Below are positions 12,701 to 27,700 of a stretch of DNA of 64,000 bases, one piece after another. The DNA comes from Dirofilaria immitis (Eukaryota; Nematoda; Chromadorea; Rhabditida; Onchocercidae): NCBI GenBank assembly GCA_024305405.1, contig JAKNDB010000086.1:736001-800000 (forward strand), written 5' to 3'. Made by a program: the position numbers and the translations under genes. Each line of letters opens with the position of its first letter. Position 1 is the first letter of the stretch. Under the pieces are notes generated by a model. The model saw only the letters and a program-made list of their open reading frames with translations. It did not search any database and was not told the DNA's origin.

Positions 12701-15700
12701 TGCTGCTTTTGATGCTTTAACGATATATGTTGGTTCAACAAAATCATTGGATACGGCTCTGACCATAAATGTTGTGAAAGTCACTGTAACAATGCGTATG
12801 GTTTGTTCTAAGTTTATTTCAATCGATAAGGAATTTTCATACAAAAAAGTCATCTATTTGCCTAACATTTGAGATAATATTTATATTTTTCTTATAGGAA
12901 TATCAAGCGCTTTTATATAAAAGATATTAGTTAATATCATTATATTTATTCTGCGTTGTTTTTAATTTTAGTACAATATAGCATTAAGTTTTTCCTTATG
13001 TATACATATTCATAATCAGAGGACAATGGAAATGGAAGGTGGAATCAAAACGTTAGCTATGGAAGACCGGACTGGAACAACAATTTACAAGCATTTGTTG
13101 GCACTTTGTGGAGAAGACAAGGAGATGTTATCCTTTACTTTCAAACAATACAATCGTACCGAAATTGAGAAAAGTATATGGAGCCGTCTGATCTCGATTT
13201 TTTATTAAAGGACGTTTCGCCCGTATGCGTTTCGTGCTTCTTTTTCTTTGGCTTGAGAGAATGAAGGTAAGCTATTTTCCATAGTTTGAATAAATTTTAT
13301 GCATAAGATTATTGTACATGATATTACAGATTTTTTTTAAAAATATGGTAGTTTTTTAAATAAGGTAGTTATTTTGATTTGAAAATATCTTTGCACCAAT
13401 TTTTGAAATGAAAAATAATTACATGATTTTTTCTCTGTTTGATTTAGAATCTAATAAAAATTAGTTTTTAAAAACACAGATTACTATGCCTGGTTTTTGT
13501 ATGTTTGCCATTTTTAACTTTTAACCATAGGAAGGCATTTTTGATTAGTTTTCATTCTTCACTACTGCATTATTTTTAGCGTTTTGTTGCTCCATTCCAA
13601 GCTGAAGCAGCGCAAGTTGCAGCGCAAGCTCAGTCATATGCATCTGAAAAGGCATCGCAGGCTGCGCAAAAATTAAACATCTTATGAAAGAATCAGCTTT
13701 GAGAATTGGTTTGGATATTGAACTTGCAGCACCGACAATTTTAGTACCAAAAACTCTATGTCGTTGAATGCTCTCTTTGTTGATTTTGGTACACTTTTAT
13801 TTCTCTCATGTGGGATACGGTGTTATAATAAAATTCATTGTAAGCGTTCAAACTTCTAATAATGATTGGCACGTTTAATGTAGTACTATTAGGCCTTACA
13901 AACTGGACTTGGATATAGCCTTTTGATTAATAATATATATATTCTTAGGCAAGAAATTTTTAGGTAAGCTTACTGCTGTTAATTCAGTCTCAGCAGCGCA
14001 GCATGAGCACAAAGCAATTATTGATTCGATGCAAATCAACTTAACTGATGTGTGTTTTGGCATGTAAGTTTGTATTTTTTCTCGTTTTTGTTTGAAAACG
14101 TCAAGTAGAGTTTCCATGATCTTTTGTTGCAAGAAAAAAGCAGAAAAAGAAATACAGAAGAACGTCTGATGAAAATGAGATTTTCGTACAGAATTCTGAA
14201 TATCTTGGGAATTTCAAATTAAACGAAAATGATTGCAATTGAAACTTTGCATCGAAATACTCTGAAATAGCATTACAATTTCTGTATCAGAACTGCAATT
14301 TCTGTTTTACTCAGCTTGTGAACGATCTACATTTCAGTTCACTTCTGTTGGAAGAAAGTATAGATGTATTATCCACCTGTCAGATTTTAAAGCCGGTTAC
14401 ATTTTCATTATTAGTTTATCGGAATTTATCTTTCGAATGGTATAAAACAGCCCCTCAAATGCTTGTTGATGCTCATTTGCCTCTTATTGAGGTAATAATT
14501 TTTGTTAATAAAGAAATAAGTATCGAAATATCGAAATTATTATTTCCTATGTTGATTTACTTAGCTTTGCTATCTTTGGAATCATTATAGATGATTTACA
14601 TAATCGGAATCATGTGGAAACAAATATTACTGATAGTCTTAAGTGTCAAGGATTTCTAATATTTTTAGGACTTTTGAAAGTTATTAATAAAAACTGGTTC
14701 GATTAGTTTCTTAGGAAAATGGAAATTCTTGAGTGGTCAGTCCCAACCTTCATTGTAAAGAAGTTGTTACTTTTTTACTATGAATGCAGGATATCTTACA
14801 GTAAATGAAAAGCTCATCGTCTTTATAGTCACAGCTATTTTGTATTTTAAATTGTAGATCGGCATGACAGAAGAAGATTATGCGACGATTATGAAAACAG
14901 TTAGTGGCAACTTGGCGGAAGGAAACGAGTTATCCTCGGCGCCATCACCATCTGTAAATTCTTCAACGCGAAGAGAAAGAAATATTGATGAGAAAACGCA
15001 GGAATATAGTGAAAGAGCTACATCTGAAACTGATGAAAGTCCACTGAGTGATTCGAAGGCGAAATCTCTTGTTTTTAGTTTCAAACTAGACGAAATTGCT
15101 GCACTCTTATATCGCGGTTCCTCAAATTTGGTTTGTATTTAAAATTGACATATTATAGTCTCTTTTTCAATAATAATTTTTTTGTTAATGATTTTACTAG
15201 CAAATTTTCTTTACTTTTTTGTTGATTTTCTTGGAAATATCTGAAAATGTGTTGATGGATTGGTTGTTTGGCTGATAACTATTGTTGGCAAGTATTTTTA
15301 ATGAATGAAATTTTATGTGTTTTCGTTATATTAGAATTGATTTGTTATCGCCATTTAGGAGAATTCAAAAGGTGAAATCGCACGAAAAACGGCAGCAGGT
15401 TTTGCAGCGATGAGATTAAAGAAAATAAAATTGAGCGGTTCGAGAGCGGAAAATGGCGAATTGGATATCGCTGTTAGCCTAAAGGTTTTCATCATGGATG
15501 ACGAAAGAAACGAAAAACGAAGCTGCGACGATTATTGGATAAAAGGTGAGGTTAATTTTTGCAGTTCTGTATGATGTATGATGTAATCGGAATTGAGATT
15601 TAGACTTAAATTGTGAAGTTTTCTTTTTTTTTTAAATAAAGCGAATTTTTTCTGTAGTGCTATATGATATATGATGTAATCGCAGTTAAGATTATGAAAC

Positions 15701-18700
15701 ATATTTTTTTAACTGCCACTGTTGATTCTGAAATACTGAAGAGATTAGAATTGCAACGTTTTTAAGAGAAACAAACTGGAACGAAGTCAATGATTTTATT
15801 CTCAAAGAAAAATATACTCTAAGATTATTGATTTTCAATGTATACATCTGTTTTTGAGAATAAAGATCCAAAATAACAGATAGACATTGTAGGAAATTTC
15901 GAAAATACTTCGATATTGTTTTGTAATTTGCAGCCTGATATCAATGGAAAAATTCAAGAAGAATTCATTGCTGCTCGTTATCAGACTATTGCAACAGGAG
16001 ACAAAATCAGTAAATTTGTTTTGCATTTACCATCAGAGATTAATTTGATTACTTATACAAATTGTTGAAAAATCTACAATATTCTAAAATTACATAAAAT
16101 AAAGAAAAAGGTTTATTCCGTCTGTATCGTTATCGCAAAATCTAGTGTTGCTCTGAAATGAAAAAGTAAAAATATCATATTATATATCAGATTTTGCAGT
16201 TAACTTCGCATCGTCGCCTTTCTTCCTGTGTCTTTGCCCAGAATTTCTGGGAGCCCTAATGAATTTCTTTACGGTGAGAAAGACATCTGAAGAGTTAGCA
16301 AGAGAAGCTGAAAAGTAAATGCTTCAAATATTGCACAAAATAAAGAAAAAATGAAAACAATTCCACCAGCAGGTTAGTCTGCACAGAAAAATTATTTTTG
16401 AAACTTCATCAAGTTGTATTTCTTTTCCATTATCAATACATTTTGTTGACAAAATAAAACAGCTTGTCAATTAGCAAGCAAGTTGAAAACTAATTTAATG
16501 TTACTTAATTTAATTAGTCTGTCACAAATTATTAGGACTGTTTGTATTGCTTTCTTCAACTTCTTCGACAGCCATATCAGAAGCATTTGTTACACTTTAA
16601 AAACAGAATTTGAATACTTTGATTGATAATATACAGGTACAGTAATAATGAACTGCACAATTCATGAAGCAGAAATCGTTCTGATAGAAGATGCTGTCAA
16701 TCTTGAGAATTCCCAAGCACTAATTCTGTCATTCAACGTCGATCTCAAAGCAAACCCAGTGAAGTTTCATTAAATTAAAAAAAAATCTCTATGAAATCTT
16801 ATGCTTATCGTTTAACGTGAAGCTTAATGTATCAGGGTAGCTTAGAGAAAAATATCAGTAAATTCAAATAAAGCGGATCAATCAAAAGAAATGTTGAAGT
16901 GTTGATTGGACTAGAAATAGAGAATAAGCAGCAATGTTTTTATTTTTAAATTCTTTTCGAGAATCTTATGCAGTACCTAAAAACTTTGCAATTATTTATA
17001 GGATTGTAAAAAGCAGAATATAGTCGGTGGCATCAGGAATTTACAAATCATAAGCACTTATTATTTGGAATCGAAACGTGATCAAGCTCCCTACCAGGTA
17101 GGAGAGATTTCGTTTTCTTTCACGAAATTATGAAATTTCGCGAAAGAAAACGAAATGTTTTAAATATAAGTTCTCATTTTTCTTAATGATATTTAATGAT
17201 ATTTTTTTCCTTTCAACTTAATTTTTGGAGATTTTCATGAAGTTTTTTTCCAGTATTTTAGGTATTAAAACGCACGGATATTAATGTTCAATTAACGACG
17301 GAACAAAAACTATGACTGAAAATTTTATAGTACATATTGGACAGTTGTATTTGAAAATTTCTCCCGCCGTAATCCGTTTGCTAAGTGCTGTTTCTTCAAG
17401 TTTTTATCAACAGCTAATGTGAGAGTGAGTTCTTGAAAGCAATTTCATTTTTCATTTAAAGTTATAGTAGAAATTCTTTTTAATGCATGCAATAATTCAG
17501 TTTAACTTAAGTTTGATGCTTGATAGGAGTTAGAATGCGGCAGATAATAAATGACTGGGACGAAAAGTAGTAAATATAACTGTTCACTTTTTCTTAAGAA
17601 AAAAATAAGGATTTTCCAGGAAGATTCGTTTACTGCACGAAAGCAAATACTTAAAAATATCCAAATTATTGGGAGAAACGTAAAATCAATAGGAACAAGC
17701 ATTGGTGGTTTAATGCGCTGAACGAAAAACAAGAAGATTTTGAATGTGCAGTGGATGTTGCTGCTGCTATCAGTCATGAACAGCAGGTAGTTTTGGTTAC
17801 TCTTCAGATATTTGTTAAAAAAGTTTCAAAATATTTAAAATATTCAAAAATAATGAATATTTCGAAAGATATCCTCTGACTTTGCATCTGGTGTATGAGT
17901 GAAAATTTAGTGATCAATATGAAATGAGATAAAGAATATAAGAGGAAAATATGAAAACGTATTGATCACGGAACATTTTCGGCTTATTGCACAATCTTTT
18001 TTATTTCTTCTTTTTGTCTTATCTGCCTCAAAGTTTTTTATTTTCAAACGATACTTAAATTTTATAGGCTACTATTACAATGGAATCGCTTATTGTCACT
18101 TTGGAAGCGGGTGTGGGCAACAGAACGGTGCCAGTCGTACTTTTGGAAAGTTCGACAATGATCAGTGCAACACAATGGAGTACGTTACTGGCTGTTGATG
18201 CCGATGTGCAATTCCAGGTAGTCTTATGATTTTTCATTCTTTGTTCGTTTATCGCATTTAATTTGCATTCTTATTGACTTGATTTGCTGCGCATGAATAT
18301 GTTTAATTTATGTTGTTTTAGGTTTCATATTATAATGAAACATTTTGCGTTTGGGAGCCCATAGTAGAACCCGTAGAAGTTCGCGACAATACCTGGAAGA
18401 GTTGGGTTTTAAAATTGAGGTAAAACTAAATTTTACGCCTTATGTTAGTAATATTGTTTTACATTTTAAGCCATTTTTTGATCATCCTTCAAAAAATTAT
18501 GATATTATCTCTCTGTTTAAACTTGATTAGCCATATTATTTACTGTATTATCTATTCCTTGTTACAAATATATTATGCATTCTAATCCTAATAAGTTGGA
18601 AAAGATTGTTTGAAATTAGTGAAAATATAGGAAAAATTTACATTGAAATATTGTTTCCTTGCATAAACTTTATCTATTCATCAAAATTGCTATAATGAAA

Positions 18701-21700
18701 AAAATTTAGTGATATTAAGCTTAGCGTATCAGAGAAAATGACATGTTATGAATGATATAATTTTTATAGTTGCGAACTCATAATGAAGATGAGTTATCAC
18801 TGAATGGTGCACTACCATTACCGCAAAGAACAGTTAATATGAATGCTTCCGAATTACTCAATATAACAATAACAAAATCATTGATTTTATTATCTTATAA
18901 TCTCATGGATTCTTTCGAGAGAGCTGCAAAACTGATTTCACCACCTATGGTGCGAACTTTCCCAGGCAATAGTAAATATTTGATATTAAATAATGCTGGC
19001 ATTTCGACAAAAGTTGGTAATACAGAAACAGTAGTTGTAAGTTATGATTTGATTAAACCTCTTCACTTGTTCTTTATTTCTATTGATATAATTCTTTCCT
19101 TTCCTTAATTAGAATTTTTTTATTCCGGACATTAGTGATTGATTCATATAAAACATGACCGAGGAAAAGTATTCGCATTCCTTCTATGAGAAATATTTCT
19201 ATTTATTTTCACTTCCTCATTTTTTATTTTTTAACTTGAAATAATTTATAGGTCAGCGTTGATGGACAACCAGTTGACGTAACGCCATGCACTTTTGTCG
19301 ATTTAAGTGTTCCTGTCGATTCCACTGAAAAGATAGGTCTAACACAAAGCCAGATTGCAAAAAGCGGAACTGCGCCTTATTTTTGATGAAATAAATGCAG
19401 AAAGATATGTAAGTTCTTTTATAATTTATCATGTTTGCTTTCAACACTTATCCACGAGTTATATATTTATAATAAATAATTCTGTATGTCATACGCATTT
19501 CTTTCTATTGTTGATTTATTTTATGAAATAGATAAACATAATGAGATCCGAGTCAAGAACTTTTGAACTTCCAATAAAAATGATGATGGAAAGCAATGGA
19601 AAGTGGTTGCAGAAACAAAAGTGGAGAATATGCGACGACTTATTTACCTTCATTCTATAGTGCAGGTAGGAATTTATCAAGATTATCAAACATTAAATTG
19701 GGTTCTCGATTCGTAAATGCTTAAGAAATATACTGATATATCAGTTGTTATTATTAAGACTTTCTCAATCGATCAAGAAAGTGAAGTATTTTTGTTGTGT
19801 GCATTTCATTCAAAGGGTAATATCAGTTGTTAATTTTCTATTTTTGTGATTTTTGTATTTTTCCTTATTTAAATATACTAGGAATAAATTTGCTATCAGT
19901 CGCTATATGTTTTTGATCGTAGTTCGTGAACCATTTGGATATACCATTCGAAATTCATTCAATGTGTGATGGAAGACTTGATTTCTGTGGGATTGCAGAA
20001 ACAAATAGTGAACCACTTGATATTCCTCTGCCGTTGTTGTACACAGCTACTGGCGAATTGTTTATCAGACCTTCTCGAGATGATGCGTTGGTTTTTGTAT
20101 TTGTCTTTATATTTTCTTGTTATTATTCTCTGCTAAATCTTCACTATTTCAGCTATGAGATGAGCAATGAATCAGTTTGCTGGAATAAGTTTGAAGACAA
20201 AGCGCGATACATAGTACGATGCGATTTGTCAGAAGATATGAAGCAGGGCCTGTTCATAGCTCTGATTGTTGAAGAAGTACCACTAAAAGCAGAAAGAAGC
20301 AGATGTTCAGACGACAGCAGTTATACAGTGCATATTTTTTCACCTCTTACTCTGCACAACTTCTTACCTTTTCCTCTTCGGCTTACTTTTCCGGTGAGTT
20401 ATATTAAATCAGCTTATTTTCGATAGTTTACTTAAACAGTAATATTTCGTGCATTCGAAAGACCATCCTTACTGCATCAGTATCGAAATATTTCCAATTG
20501 CAAAAGATGAATAATTAATTTAAGAAATGTTTGAAAGAAATTGAAGTCAGCATTTTTGTTGTTTTCAGATACAGAAAGAATTATCCGGTGGTGAAGAAGT
20601 CTCTCTAAACGTCATTCCGGGACAAAATCTTAATTTTGAGGTATCTTTAGTTCATATCATTCTTTAAAAACTCTTGTATGAACCACTTAATTTCTCTGAT
20701 CATGTATATCAGGAATTTTACGCTATATATTATGTATGTAAAGCATTCTGATTAGCAAGTTTTTAATAGATGGTTAAAAGCGATTAGTTTACATTAGGTG
20801 GATTATCGTGGAGATACCTACGTAGCAGAAATGCTTTTTCCTGTGGAACGCCAGGATTTAATGGTTACTACACTTACATCTGATGAAAAAATTTTGGTAA
20901 GTATAATTTCATCACCATTCATCCAAATAGTTTATTCTACAACATTTATATCTTTTAAATTGTATTGATAAAGTTTCCACTTAATAGATTCGTCTTAGTT
21001 TGATATGTTATAGAATCTTGGTGTTCATTGGACAGTTGCCCACCGTAAACTTGATGCTGAAGTGTACGCACCCTATTGGTTCGTCAATAACACTGGAAGA
21101 ACTGTGAAATTTGCAGTAATGGTTTTAATTTTTTTGTATTTTATGATCTATCATGCTTCCGGCATCTCGACGTTGTTTTTTTATTTTGCAGAAAGCATAG
21201 GAATTCAGGATTTACTAAAAATTTCTACGTAGTTACATTTCTGTATTTGTTTTATTTGCTACGAATAGCATAAACATGCTTACTGAAAATATATATATAT
21301 ATGTTTCGGTTTTGAATTTCTACTGCAATTTTATCGATGAAGCAACTAATCTTATTTAGGAAAGCAACGAAGGTATAATTAAAAGAACTGCAAAATGTGT
21401 ACCGTGTCAGAAAAGTGGAGTGGAGGGCCAGGTTAATTTGTCAATTATCGTTCTGCGCTACCATCTTATTCTCTCTGAAAATTGTATTGAAATCTCAGCG
21501 GAAGAAGTTATTTAATAAGCAGAGATTGCGGGCTGTTAATTACAAATTTATGTCGAGCTCTTAACTAGATAATTTTATTATTTCATTGCGAGATTACTTT
21601 TATTAAAAATAATATTCATAATAAGGATTGATATATATCAATTTCATTTTGCAATGAAGAAATCGTTTTTCCAGTCTCGTCTTTTTTCATTACACCGAAC

Positions 21701-24700
21701 AATCAAATATAGAGGTAGGAAGAATTGGGATAGAAAAGGAAAAATTGGAGAATAATTTCACTTTGTAAATATCTGCAATACTTCATTTTTCTAGCTTCAT
21801 TCATAGAGAAATTACGATTGTTCAACAATTTGTATCCGTTTTTTATTTTTCCTGGAAATTCAGTCCTTTAATTCAAAGATCAGATTAGATTGTTTTGGTT
21901 ATCCATTAAGCTTTAGATAAATAGCAATATGTTTGGTGATGTTTTAAATGTGCAATTTTCCTGTTCTAACTGTCAAGAAACTATTCACATGTCGTTTTGT
22001 AGTATTGTGATGCGACAATGCAAGAACCATTCAGCGAACCAGTTTTGCTTGCGCTAGATGCCAAGGATTTTTATCCAAAAAAGGTGATCGTTCGTTTAAG
22101 ATTTCAGAGATAATTGCGCCGCCAGTGCGAATAAGGACTAATTTTTATCATTAAGTTTTACGAAATTTAGATAATCGATCCCTGAAAACAAAAGGAACTA
22201 AAAATCCTGACTTTATATATTTGGAGTTCTTTTTTTAATCATTAATTTTTTTCTTTTAATTTCTAAAGACTTGTCTGTCCACAAAATGAGGTTTTGCTTC
22301 GGTGACATTTTTTTCATCATTGCTTGAATTATTCTTCAAAATATATCTGATCGAATTGCATTCTGGTTCTCATTGTTATCGGATCATTTACTTCATTTCC
22401 ATTTTGAAAACAGTACAGTGAAAGTCAGATTATTTCACCACGCAGTTTGTATTAATCCTACACATGGAGGGACAAATTTACAAGTTCTCAATATTAGGAT
22501 TAATTTGTTCTAAACATTGCTTATCGATTTAGTCAGATCTCCATTATTCATTGTTCTATAATATTTAAGTGTTAAAATACATTTTCCTATGGAAGAAACT
22601 ACGAAGAAATATGACTGCTTTTCCTGTTTACTTGTTCCCAACAGTTTTTGTCGCCACTTATTCCAAATCCTCATTGATATAGAAAATATTTGAATTTAAA
22701 TGTTCGTGATTTATCGGTGCATAAAATCCTTTTGTTTACTGAATTTTAATTTTCTAGGCAAGATTATCATTATTTGGTAGTTACTGGACGAATGAATTTC
22801 CATTGGATGCAGTTGGAAATGCTGGGCGTATTGGTTGTAAAGATGAAAATAATAGTGAGCAGAGTATTTCACTGCAAATAAGTGTATGTCAGTCGGGTTT
22901 GACGAAAGTAATTACATTCTTGCCTTTCTATTTGCTTCACAATGAAAGTCGATTTCCACTGGAAATAAGAGAATTTGGAGCGCAAAATTGGGTCCTAGTA
23001 ACACCCCAGACAGTAAGTTTATTTCGTTCACACAAAAATCATTCTTGTATGACATCTGCTTTTTGTACATTTCAAACCTTTTTTGATTTTTACTATGGAT
23101 GCATTCCGTTCTACAGATTCATCCCCAGATTTTTTATATAATGCTTTAATTGTAAGACTGATTTGAAACTCGATGATTAACAAAGTTCTTATTATTTCCT
23201 AAGTTCCTATTATTTTTAATTCCACCACTTTTTATTTCCAGTTGAAGGTTTTCGAAACTTTTTATAGTGCATCGGTTTCTGGCCATTACAAAAAGAAAAT
23301 CCGAAATATGCTGTTGTCAGATATGGTGATACAGTAGAGGAATCAATACTATTTCCGATCACTGAAAGTTTTGATGGATTCTGTAAGATCGATAACGATG
23401 TAAATTAATTCCTTAACGAGTTAAGAAAAAGCATTATGACGGGTGGATATGACTTTGACTTCGACATTTATTCCACAAATCTGTAATCACAAAAACTTGC
23501 TTATTATTAGCAGTTTTTATTTGAGAAGTTATTTAGGTATTTAAGAGGTTAGCAGATGACACGGTATATTTTTGAACCTTTTTTGTTCACCAATTATAGT
23601 ATCTGTAAAATTATAGTATCTTGGTGTGTACGTAACTGTCACGGTCTGTGAATCGTCTTCAATTATCAAATTGGAATCGTTTGAACCGGGTATGGCTCCA
23701 GCTATCATAATGAACGCAACTAAAAATCAATAGAATTTTGTCAGAAAGGTAAAAAATTTATATCTTTACTATGTTTCCTTCATTTTTGATTTTGTGCTGT
23801 CATTTTCTTATTGATCCTTCCACCACTTTATAGTTTTATGTTTTGACCTTCTCGCTCCAAATTCTGATATATAGGCGCTCGATCAATGAAGACGTTGGCT
23901 CCATGGGAGAGCTGTGCATTTACATGGACAGATGTGATTCGTGATCGTGCATTAGAATGGAAAAGTGGTGACGCCACTAATTCGAATGATTTGATCAGGA
24001 ATGCATTCGAAGACTACAAAACGTCTAAATCGGACTCTAGCCGTTATTACTGGGTAAGTGTTGCGAAATTCGTTGATTTGATTTAAGGATTGTGTGTAAT
24101 GAAAGATTAGAGGATTCTCTTCTTTGATTATTTGAATTTGATAGCAAAAAGTTTCTCCATGATTGAATTAAATCAATTGATTTGAGTTATTGTTATTTAT
24201 TGTAGCGACGAGGAGTTGTAACGTTGACTGTTGGTTGCGTCAAGGAATAAACGGTTTATTTTAATATGATTTATCGGGGCGATATAGGCAATTCGATGAG
24301 TATATTAAGACAACATAGTTGAAGTGAAATCATAATTAAAATATCGTTGAAGAAATTGCTAACGAAGAACTAAGATAGCAGAAGTGAAGTGGATGAGAAT
24401 CATAAAATGTTGCTAAAAGAGAAATGAATGATGTGAGAAGGGGTCTCTTTAATATGTACCAGTTCCTTTTATGGTGAAGTTGTTTACAATCTTTCAGTAA
24501 TATGATCGCGAAGATTAAAAATGAAGCTATTAGACGACAAATGTTTACAGCTTTCAAAAATTTAATACCATTTTAGTTGATATTTCTGAAATATATATAG
24601 AATACAAAATTATCTTGAATATCTCGATATATTTATATTATAAAATATTTCGGTAATTCCATAGTAGTGTATCTGAAAATTCTGAAATCTTTACTGAAAA

Positions 24701-27700
24701 TTAAGCAGAAATTTTCCATTTTTTCTGTTTTTTTAGCTAGTCAGATGTAGATAGATAATGAAGTATGACTGCAATTTTTATTGATTATGGAACCAGGCAT
24801 TCAGACAAGACACATTTAAGGGAGTGGAGGAATTCTGTACTACAGTTTTTGGCATTGAATGCGTTAGAGTGGAAACACATTTTTATGTATTCTTCCCTGT
24901 ACTTTATTGCATTCATCCTGCAAGTTTTGCTCTGACACTAAACAATTCCTTTTTGAAAATTTTGAAATACGTTTTGTTTAGATATCATTTTTGGATGGAC
25001 GTCAACGTATATATTTATTCACAGATGATGTGGCGGTAATGACTGCTGCATATCAAGCTCATGAAATTGAACTTCCTATACTTTCTTTTGAAATATCTCT
25101 GCAAGGTATTGGCATTTCGATAGTGGACAATTTTAAGACTGAAGAGATCGCATATAGTGTATCGCATCATCAACTATTATTTGGGAACAGTTTGTCAAAA
25201 ACCGATTCAAGTTTGTTCTGAAAATTTTAGAAAATTTGGATATCGTTATCCAATTCCATAATTTTTGTTTTCACTTTTTAAATATGATTTAGTTCATAGA
25301 TTTCATAGAATTATAATTATATTTTTACAATGAAATATAAAGATATAATAATGCTAATTTATTGCATATTTTTATGCATTACCTCTGTCTAAAATCAAAA
25401 TTTCTTAATGCAAATAATCGCAACAAAAATTCAATCAGATAACAGATTATGAATTTTCAAAAGACGATGCTTTAATATTGAATGTAAAGGAATACAATTT
25501 AAACAACTGAAGTTTAGGTTCAGAAGATTAGATTAGTAAATAAGCGGGCAAGATACAAGTCAAATAACAATAGCAGTCATTTTTTATGCTTTTAACTCGT
25601 AGCTCGGATGTTTAGTGATCATTATTTATTTCCAGACCATTCACAGTTAAACAGATGGAAATAATTGAGCACGCTTATCAGTCATGGCTTCCAGACCCTT
25701 CAGAGGAAACAGTAATAGTGGACAAATTAGAGTTTGACTTCACACATATGAAATTACGAAAATATAAGAACTGGGTATTTTTGATGCATTCGCAATTATA
25801 GACAGTTTAATTTGAATTATAATCCCTGATCAATATCTTTATCTTGTAAATTTAAATTGTTCAAAATTTTTATTTTGACAAAGCGGATGTTTAGACTGAC
25901 ATCCGGCGACAATTTCAAATTGGTCTTTGGATGCAATATAGACAAACCCTCATCAATCGCACTTTCATATGAAAGTAGGTATTTGTCTTTTCTCTATTCT
26001 TTCTCTCCGTATCTTTTCCAGGCGTCTTTATTTATGTAGACTTATGTAATTTTTATATAAATTAATATAAAAATTTTATAAATTACATATAAAGTTATAG
26101 CATTTTAATTATCGACAACCGCTAGTTTAATATCTTTTTATCTTGTCAAGTATCCCAACGAACAGATAAATCTCTCTGGCTTGATTCCCCTCAAATTTTG
26201 GAAGGACATCAGCAGACTTCTTGTGCCATTTATGTTCATTCCTAAATTAGATCGTCAGTATCATATCTAAGCCAGTATTTCTTAATATTAAATTATATCT
26301 CATCCATAATACTTTCTTAATCTTCAAATTTCTGAGATATTGTAAAAGCAGAATCTGAAGAAAAAATGTGTTGTCTTGCATTCTCAAGTTTTATTATTAT
26401 TTCTACTGGTTTGTTTATCTTTTTTAGCTCAATCATCTACAAATCGACAATCAACTACCAGCATGCGTATTTCCTGCGTATTATCAGTTGTGCCACCACC
26501 CAAATCTGTCCTTCAAGACAACAGTAATGGAAACTATTCCATACTGCCATAAATTGATTTATAGTCAGATAATTTTTATGAGATCTGATGCACGAAAATT
26601 TATATTATTCTGTGGCATCTTATTTTGATTATAGAAATAGATAAAACAATTATTTTACCCATATCCTGATTAATAAAACCCATTCCTTTCCAAAGAATTT
26701 TTAGCTCCGAAACCTTTTGCGAATTGAGCTGCATAAGACGAGAATCAGAACATAGCAGGATTGCTCAAATAAAATACTTTCATCTTTTGGTGCAGGAATT
26801 CGCAGTGCAAGTTGATCAAGGCTTCGTGAACGCAATGTTGGAATTAATATCCTCTCAAGCTAATAATAAACCATATACGGTTAGAATTTTTTTATTCACA
26901 AGGTATAAGAGTAAGTGGATATCCCTTATTTTTCTATTTTGCTGTCATAATTATACGTATAGTAAGATATGCGTAAGGAAAATATCGATGATGCTTGTTT
27001 TTCTAGTTATTTATTTTTTTAATTATGCGCCAGAAAATTGATTGTAATTTTTTGAATTGATTGTTTTCTGTATAAAAACTATTTGAAGATTCCTTAAACT
27101 TTATCAAAAATATTGTATAATATGAGTACGCAAAATTCATTACAATATAGAATATTATAGCAGTATTTTTGCAAATTTTCAAGTTGCAAAATGAAGTAGG
27201 TTTGCATGGTGTATTATTTTCGTGAATTTTTGTTCTTTTCCAGAAAGAAACTTTTGTAAAAGACTTTGAAATGACGAAAAATCAGTTAGAAATGATTGCG
27301 GGAATGACGATGGCTTCTCAACAAACGTCATATTACGAAAGTTTACATATATCTCCACTTATGGTGTGCAATCTTTTAAAGTTTAGGGTATTTTATGGTA
27401 TTTTCGTAATGAAATCATTCATGAAGTTCCTTTTAAAGAAAGGTTCTCATTTTACTAAGTTTGAATGAGGATGTCCTTACATATGTAAAGGAATGAGCAT
27501 AATAAGAATATTATGCGCTATATGGCATGAAAGACTTGTGATCTGCTGATCTATTTGTTTCAGATAACAGCGAATGAAATTCTTGCAGATACATTTGTCA
27601 TTTTCACAAGGTGGTAGTTCTGGCGGTAAACGAGTGAAAGATAAAGTTTTGGAATCGAAAGAAGCCATTCAAGTTCCACCAATTCAATCCGAATTTGTCA

